Assembly (NCBI RefSeq): GCF_018139625.1 | Contig: NZ_JAGSOH010000015.1 | Coordinates: forward strand, 1-64,000 | Reading direction: 5' to 3' | From: Actinospica acidithermotolerans | GTDB taxonomy: Bacteria > Actinomycetota > Actinomycetes > Streptomycetales > Catenulisporaceae | Length of the DNA: 64,000 nt | Shown here: piece by piece, positions 59,586-64,000 of the stretch | Layout of the letters: each line of letters begins with the position of its first letter | Numbering within the stretch: the stretch's first letter is position 1 | Translations under genes and position numbers: made by a program | Notes under the pieces: generated by a model | What the model was told of the DNA's origin: nothing | Database searches by the model: none | Seen by the model: only the letters and a program-made list of their open reading frames with translations

Positions 59586-60611
59586 CTAGCGCCGCGATCC
59601 GGCGCCGAGCACCGGCTGCAGCGCGTCGAAGTCCTCGACGCAGCGGCCGGAGCCGAGGACCACCGAGTCCAGCGGGTTCTCCGCGACCAGCACCGGCATC
59701 CCGGTCTCCCGGCGCAGCCGCTGGTCGAGACCGCGCAGCAGGGCTCCGCCGCCGGTCAGCACGATGCCGCGGTCCATGATGTCGCCGGACAGCTCGGGCG
59801 GGCACTTGTCCAGCGTGTCGCGCACCGCGTCGATGATCTGGGTGACCGGCTCCTCCATCGCGCGGCGGATCTCGGTCGAGGTCAGCACGATGATCTTGGG
59901 CAGTCCGGAGACCAGGTCGCGGCCGCGCACCTCGGCGTGCAGCTCGCTGTCCGTCTCGTCGGCCGAGCCGATCGCCAGCTTGATCTCCTCCGCGGTGCGG
60001 TCGCCGAGCAGGATCGAGTACTCCTTCTTGGCGTACTGGATGATCGCGTTGTCCAGCTCGTCCCCGGCCACCCGCACCGAGTTGGCGGTGACGATGCCGG
60101 CGTACGAGATCACCGCGACCTCGGTGGTGCCGCCGCCGATGTCGACCACCATGTTGCCGGTGGCCTCCTGGATCGGCAGGCCCACGCCGATCGCCGCGGC
60201 CATCGGCTCCTCGATCAGGTGCACCTGCCGGGCCCCGGCCGCGTCCGCGGCGTCCTCCACGGCGCGCCGCTCGACGCCGGTGATCCCGCTCGGCACGCAG
60301 ATGACCACGCGCGGCTGGGCGAACACCCGGCGCGGGTGCACCTTGCGGATGAAGTAGCGCAGCATCCGCTCGGCGATCTCGAAGTCGGCGATCACGCCGT
60401 CCTTGAGCGGCCGGATGGCGACGATGTTGCCGGGGGTGCGCCCCATCATCTTCTTGGCCTCGGCGCCCACCGCGAGCACCGAACCGTTGTGCGTGTTGAC
60501 CGCGACGACGGAGGGTTCGTTGAGCACGATCCCCCGCCCGCGGACGTACACCAGGGTGTTAGCGGTACCGAGGTCCACCGCGATGTCCCGGCCGACGACC
60601 GACATGCCCAT
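59586..60611 (-). CDS. mreB: Actin-like rod-shape protein MreB
   Basis: 341 aa. Actin-fold ATPase with phosphate-1 motif [19 protein letters not shown], connect-1/phosphate-2 [19 protein letters not shown] and the adenosine motif [19 protein letters not shown] 60611 gives [12 protein letters not shown], the usual MreB N-terminus; a second ATG two codons later is equally plausible. In actinomycetes MreB acts mainly in spore-wall and aerial hyphae synthesis. It is first gene of the mreBCD-pbp2-rodA-radical SAM operon; a TAGGAT -10-like hexamer lies at 60714-60719. Confidence 0.97.
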   Translation of the reverse strand: MGMSVVGRDIAVDLGTANTLVYVRGRGIVLNEPSVVAVNTHNGSVLAVGAEAKKMMGRTPGNIVAIRPLKDGVIADFEIAERMLRYFIRKVHPRRVFAQPRVVICVPSGITGVERRAVEDAADAAGARQVHLIEEPMAAAIGVGLPIQEATGNMVVDIGGGTTEVAVISYAGIVTANSVRVAGDELDNAIIQYAKKEYSILLGDRTAEEIKLAIGSADETDSELHAEVRGRDLVSGLPKIIVLTSTEIRRAMEEPVTQIIDAVRDTLDKCPPELSGDIMDRGIVLTGGGALLRGLDQRLRRETGMPVLVAENPLDSVVLGSGRCVEDFDALQPVLGAGSRR

Positions 60612-60833
60612 GTGCTGACTTACCTTCCGCGAGAGCGCGACTGGCCGGCCGCGGCGGCGCGGCGCAATCACTCCGGGCGAAGGCTTGCTGACGCCGAGTG
60701 AGGTTTCCCGCCGATCCTAACCGTTGGCGCGGCCGTGTTCGGTGACGGTTGGGGTCGTTCCCTCCCGGCGTGTCGTAAGAAACGATCGTTCGCCCGGAAA
60801 GGTGACCCCGGAGGTCCCCGGAAGGAGTGGCTG

Positions 60834-62099
60834 TCAGTCCTCGGCGACGTAGTCGCGGTAGCCGGGCACGAGCACGGCCAGCGCGATCATCCCGATCACG
60901 ACGAGGACGCCGCCGCAGGTGATGGCGGCGCGGGTGCCGAGCGCGGCGCCGCCGACGCCGTGCACCAGGTCGGCCAGCCGCGGTCCGCCCGCGACGACGA
61001 CCGTGAACACGCCCTGCATGCGGCCCTTGAGCTCGTCGGTGACGACGGTCTGCAGGATGGACTGCCGGAAGACCATGGACATCAGGTCGGCCGCGCCGCC
61101 GAGGCCGAGGAAGACGACGGCGAGCGCGAGATCTCCGGTCAGGCCGAAAGCGGTGATCGCCACGCCCCAGCAGCCGACCGCGATGATCGTCATCAGGCCG
61201 TGCCGCCGCATCCGGGAGAAGGTGCCGGAGAGCAGGCCGCCGACGAGCGAGCCGAGCGGGATCGCCGCGTAGAGCCAGCCGAGCGCGAGGTGCTGGTGCG
61301 CGAAGGTGGTGTCCGCGAGCTGCGGGAACAGCGCACGCGGCATGCCGAAGACCATGGCGATCAGGTCGACGCCGAACGACCAGGCGAGCAGCGAGTTCGC
61401 CATGCCGACCTTGAAGCCCTCGGCTATGTTGCCGAATCCGGCGCGGCGCGGAGCGCTGCCCAGCGGCGGCAGCGCGGGCAGCCGGATGACGGCCCACAGC
61501 ACGACGACCAGGCCGCACGCGTCGATCAGGTAGAGCGCGGACAGGCCGGTGATCGGGATCAGCGCGCCGCCGAGCATGGGGCCGACGAGCGAGCCGATGG
61601 ACATGACCGTGCCGCCGAGCGCGTTGGCCGCGGCCAGCTCCTCGGCCGGCACCAGGCGCGGGATGGTCGCCTGCCGCGCCGGCGAGTTCATCCCGAACAT
61701 GCCCTGCTGGACCATCAGCAGGACGATCAGCAGCGCGACGGAGTCCACGTGCAGCGCGGCCTGCACCCACAGGGCGAGGGACGCGACGGCGACACCGGTG
61801 TTCGTCAGCATCATCAGCGTGCGACGGTCCATGGTGTCGGCGATGGCGCCGCCCCAGAGCCCGAACACGATGAGCGGCAGCAGTCCGCAGAAGCTGGCGA
61901 TGCCGACCCAGCCGGACGAGTTCGTCAGCTGGTAGATCTGGTAGGGCACGGCCACGGCCGTCATCTGGCTGCCCATCGCCGTGACGATGCTGGAGGTCCA
62001 GAGGCGGCGGTACGGGGCGTGCTTGAGCGGCCGGGTGTCGACGGCCATGCGGCGGAGCCGTCCGGGACGGCGTTCCGCTCGCGGTTCGGCAGTCGTCAC
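60834..62099 (-). CDS. MFS transporter
   Basis: 421 aa with twelve predicted TM helices in two halves. Motif A-like sequence GGAIADTMDRRTLMMLTN lies between TM2 and TM3, with GMNSPARQATIPRLVP after TM4, typical of the enterobactin-exporter (EntS/MFS_3) subfamily. GTG 62099 is preferred: a -10-like TACCGT ends seven bases before it, consistent with a leaderless transcript. An ATG at 62048 (MAVDTRPLKHAP) is the alternative start. It diverges from a phosphatase gene. Substrate unknown, possibly a siderophore or drug. Confidence 0.88.
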   Translation of the reverse strand: MTTAEPRAERRPGRLRRMAVDTRPLKHAPYRRLWTSSIVTAMGSQMTAVAVPYQIYQLTNSSGWVGIASFCGLLPLIVFGLWGGAIADTMDRRTLMMLTNTGVAVASLALWVQAALHVDSVALLIVLLMVQQGMFGMNSPARQATIPRLVPAEELAAANALGGTVMSIGSLVGPMLGGALIPITGLSALYLIDACGLVVVLWAVIRLPALPPLGSAPRRAGFGNIAEGFKVGMANSLLAWSFGVDLIAMVFGMPRALFPQLADTTFAHQHLALGWLYAAIPLGSLVGGLLSGTFSRMRRHGLMTIIAVGCWGVAITAFGLTGDLALAVVFLGLGGAADLMSMVFRQSILQTVVTDELKGRMQGVFTVVVAGGPRLADLVHGVGGAALGTRAAITCGGVLVVIGMIALAVLVPGYRDYVAED

Positions 62100-62106
62100 G
62101 GGGGGC

Positions 62107-62112
62107 ACGGTA
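62107..62112 (-). promoter_or_regulatory. Candidate -10 (TACCGT) for MFS gene
   Basis: TACCGT ends seven bases before the GTG start at 62099, which lacks a ribosome site; leaderless start inferred. Confidence 0.35.
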
Positions 62113-62208
62113 TGGAATGGTACCGAGACGCAGTCCTTACGTGAGGTCTGTCCGCATTCCGATCGGATCACGGAGCGCTGCGTGCATCCGCAGTTCACCG
62201 GGAGTGGT

Positions 62209-62214
62209 TAGCGT
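62209..62214 (+). promoter_or_regulatory. Candidate -10 (TAGCGT) for phosphatase gene
   Basis: TAGCGT ends six bases before the ATG at 62221; no ribosome site is well placed. Leaderless start inferred. Confidence 0.35.
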
Positions 62215-62220
62215 GGCCGC

Positions 62221-62970
62221 ATGAGCATCGGCGTGGAAGTGATACCGGACCCGGAGCCGCTCAGCGATCCGGAGCGAATCTACCTGGAGCTGGTCGGCCC
62301 GGAGCGGGCGCTGCGGATCGACGGCGTGATGAACGCGCGCGACATCGGCGGCCTGATCGGCGAGCGCGGCCCGGTGCGCGCCGGCCGGCTCCTGCGCTCG
62401 GCCCGGCTGCAGCATCTCTCGCCGCAGGGCGGCGCGACGCTGACCGGCCTCGACCTGCGCACGGTGATCGACCTGCGCACCCCGCGCGAGCGCGTGGAGT
62501 ACCCGAACGACCTGACCGGGCTCGACGGCGTCACCGAGATCCGCGTCGAACTGCTCGAGACGCTGGACGACGTGGACGCGCTCCCCGGCAACGCGCAGCG
62601 CGAGCTGTACCGGTACCTCGTGGACACCTGCGGCGCGGGCATCGTCGCCGTGCTCGAACACCTCGCGAAGCCGGACGCGCTGCCCGCTCTCGTGCACTGC
62701 CACGTCGGCAAGGACCGCACCGGGCTGACCGTCGCACTGCTGCTGGAGCTGCTCGGCGTGCCGCGCGATGTCATCGCGGCCGACTACGTCATGAGCAACG
62801 CGGGGCTCGGCGCGATCCGGCACAACGACGTGCAGGCCGAGGTGCTCGTCTGGACGCTCGCCGGGCTCGACGAGCGCTTCGGCGGGCCGCAGGCCTACCT
62901 GGCCGCGCACGGCCTGCGCGACGAGACGGTCGACGCGCTGCGCGCGGCCTTCCTCGACTCGTCCGCCTGA
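62221..62970 (+). CDS. Protein-tyrosine phosphatase, Y_phosphatase3 type
   Basis: 249 aa. The P-loop is HCHVGKDRTG with catalytic Cys160 and Arg166, the HCxxGKDRTG signature of the PtpB-like/Y_phosphatase3 family. Family features are also seen in NARDIGGLIG at the N-terminus and VIDLRTPRERVEY. The family includes phosphotyrosine and phosphoinositide phosphatases; the substrate cannot be deduced. No signal peptide is seen. Confidence 0.92.
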   Translation: MSIGVEVIPDPEPLSDPERIYLELVGPERALRIDGVMNARDIGGLIGERGPVRAGRLLRSARLQHLSPQGGATLTGLDLRTVIDLRTPRERVEYPNDLTGLDGVTEIRVELLETLDDVDALPGNAQRELYRYLVDTCGAGIVAVLEHLAKPDALPALVHCHVGKDRTGLTVALLLELLGVPRDVIAADYVMSNAGLGAIRHNDVQAEVLVWTLAGLDERFGGPQAYLAAHGLRDETVDALRAAFLDSSA

Positions 62971-63012
62971 TCCCGCTCCCGATCCCGCGCTCCCGATCCA
63001 AGGCGCCGGCGA

Positions 63013-63660
63013 TCAGTCCTTGCGGCCGCTGAACGCCAGCGCCGTGCCGAGGCCGATCATCGCGAGACCGCCCGCGCCGCCGACCAGTTCGAGGCGGCGC
63101 GGGGACTTGGCGAACCAGTCGCGCGCCGTCCCGGCGACGAAGCCCCACGCGCTGTCGGAGACGAGGGCGATGCTGGAGAAGATCAGCGCCAGCAGCGCCA
63201 TCTGCACCGGCACGTAGCCCGCCTGGCGGTTGACGAACTGCGGCAGGATCGCGCCGAAGAACACGATCGCCTTCGGATTCGCGAAACCGACCACGAAGCC
63301 GTCGCGGATCGTGCGCAGCGCCGAGATCCCCTCCGGCGCGCCCACCGTGGCGTCCATCGCGTCGCGCAGCTTGTACCGCTGCCGGAAGGCGGTGATCCCC
63401 AGGTAGACGAGGTACGCGGCGCCGGCGAGCTTCAGCGCCGTGAAGACGAGGATCGACTGCTCGACGAGCGCGCCGAGGCCGATCGCGACCAGCAGTGCCT
63501 GCACGTACACGCCGGAGGTGTTCCCGACGACGGTGATGACGGCCGTGCGCCGTCCGTACGTCAGGGCCCTGCTGATGGTGAACAGCACGCTCGGGCCCGG
63601 TATCACGATGATGACGAAGGCGAAGGCCGCGAACGTGAGCAGCCGGTCGGGCGAGACCAT
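63013..63660 (-). CDS. LysE/RhtB-family amino-acid exporter
   Basis: 215 aa with about six TM helices. The LysE signature IPGPSVLFTISRALTYGRR near residue 20 and GFVVGFANPKAIVFFGAILPQF in the middle are clear. It exports amino acids or derivatives. ATG 63660 abuts the stop of the upstream gene (TAG then ATG), so they are co-translated. Substrate unknown. Confidence 0.92.
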   Translation of the reverse strand: MVSPDRLLTFAAFAFVIIVIPGPSVLFTISRALTYGRRTAVITVVGNTSGVYVQALLVAIGLGALVEQSILVFTALKLAGAAYLVYLGITAFRQRYKLRDAMDATVGAPEGISALRTIRDGFVVGFANPKAIVFFGAILPQFVNRQAGYVPVQMALLALIFSSIALVSDSAWGFVAGTARDWFAKSPRRLELVGGAGGLAMIGLGTALAFSGRKD

Positions 63661-64000
63661 CTACTGCGTCCCCCGCTTCCTGATCTCGGCGAATTGGGCC
63701 GCCAGCTTGGGATCGCCGGTCGAGCGCACGACGCGGTCATCCATTCGGCCCCACAGCCACAACAGCATCTCACCCGGCTCGCCGCTGATCCGCGCCGCCT
63801 CGTTCCGCACGTAGGCGGACTCGTCCGGCACCAGGAACTCCCCGACCGAGACGCCCTCCGGCTTGGCGGTGACGGTCCACGCGCGGTGTCCCGCCGCGAT
63901 CGCGACCGGCCGCGGATCGGCGTCGGCCAGCGCCTCGGCGTAGTGGTCCGGCCAGACCTCGCTCATGAAGGCGAGGAACAAGGTCAGGAACTCGTCGACG
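63661..64000 (-). CDS. Mycothiol-dependent maleylpyruvate isomerase family protein (C-terminal part)
   Basis: The reading frame stays open to the window edge, so only the last ~113 residues are seen. They end MLLWLWGRMDDRVVRSTGDPKLAAQFAEIRKRG and include HRAWTVTAKPEGVSV, matching the MDMPI C-terminal domain (PF07398). The N-terminal metal-binding DinB-like domain would lie outside the window. Members use mycothiol, an actinobacterial thiol. It is directly coupled to the LysE gene downstream. Confidence 0.8.
   Translation of the reverse strand, partial: VDEFLTLFLAFMSEVWPDHYAEALADADPRPVAIAAGHRAWTVTAKPEGVSVGEFLVPDESAYVRNEAARISGEPGEMLLWLWGRMDDRVVRSTGDPKLAAQFAEIRKRGTQ

Noticed and set aside
56103-60701. 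A 1,500-codon plus-strand frame across the mre cluster
   Set aside because: It is the mirror of rodA/pbp2/mreC/mreB; no motif, no ribosome site, and typical antisense composition.

Overview
The window is very GC-rich, starts many genes with GTG, packs genes closely in both directions, and encodes actinobacterial marker families: an AfsR/SARP regulator, monomeric NADP isocitrate dehydrogenase, DUF3017, Septum_form, DUF6350, WXG100 proteins, an mreBCD-PBP2-RodA cluster and a c-di-AMP riboswitch ahead of an NlpC/P60 gene. This fits a filamentous actinomycete chromosome. A Streptomyces relative, perhaps of the Catenulisporales, is my guess; the genus is inference. No rRNA, tRNA, CRISPR array, insertion sequence or prophage was seen.

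Layout. 0-9.3 kb: CNNM/CBS membrane protein, septum-formation-like protein, mdh, a large orphan SARP-NB-ARC-TPR regulator and icd. 9.5-15 kb: DUF3017 and LapA-like membrane proteins, a small cysteine-cluster protein, glgB, and an ECF sigma factor translationally coupled to a single-TM protein and a 56-residue TM protein. 15-24.5 kb: folD, purN-purH and a set of membrane proteins with long Gln/Pro/Gly-rich tails (DUF4190-like, two RDD proteins, DUF2752), then DUF6350. 24.6-31.6 kb: sucC-sucD, a small membrane protein, a stand-alone B12-binding protein and an ABC transporter/two-component module. 31.6-42.3 kb: pcrA, a Ser/Thr/Ala-rich membrane protein, a c-di-AMP riboswitch with its NlpC/P60 gene, a fused ABC exporter with one degenerate ATPase site, and a divergent condensation-fold protein lacking its catalytic His. 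42.3-49.6 kb: two divergent PspC-domain units (one a two-component system, one LiaF-like), a multi-TM protein, guaA and a chorismate mutase with a repetitive tail. 49.8-64 kb: a WXG100 pair, gabD2-like dehydrogenase, a TIGR03960 radical-SAM protein, rodA-pbp2-mreDCB, an MFS carrier, a tyrosine phosphatase, a LysE carrier and the end of a mycothiol-dependent isomerase-family gene.

Much of the window is conserved housekeeping: TCA enzymes (mdh, icd, sucCD), purine and one-carbon enzymes (purN, purH, folD, guaA), DNA repair (pcrA) and lateral-wall synthesis (mre cluster). The less ordinary parts are the ABC exporter/condensation-fold pair, the tail-bearing membrane proteins, the ECF sigma cassette, the cysteine-cluster protein, the double PspC locus and several genes that look leaderless. 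I found no clear new multigene defence or biosynthetic system; the exporter plus inactive-looking condensation protein is the best candidate for something undescribed.
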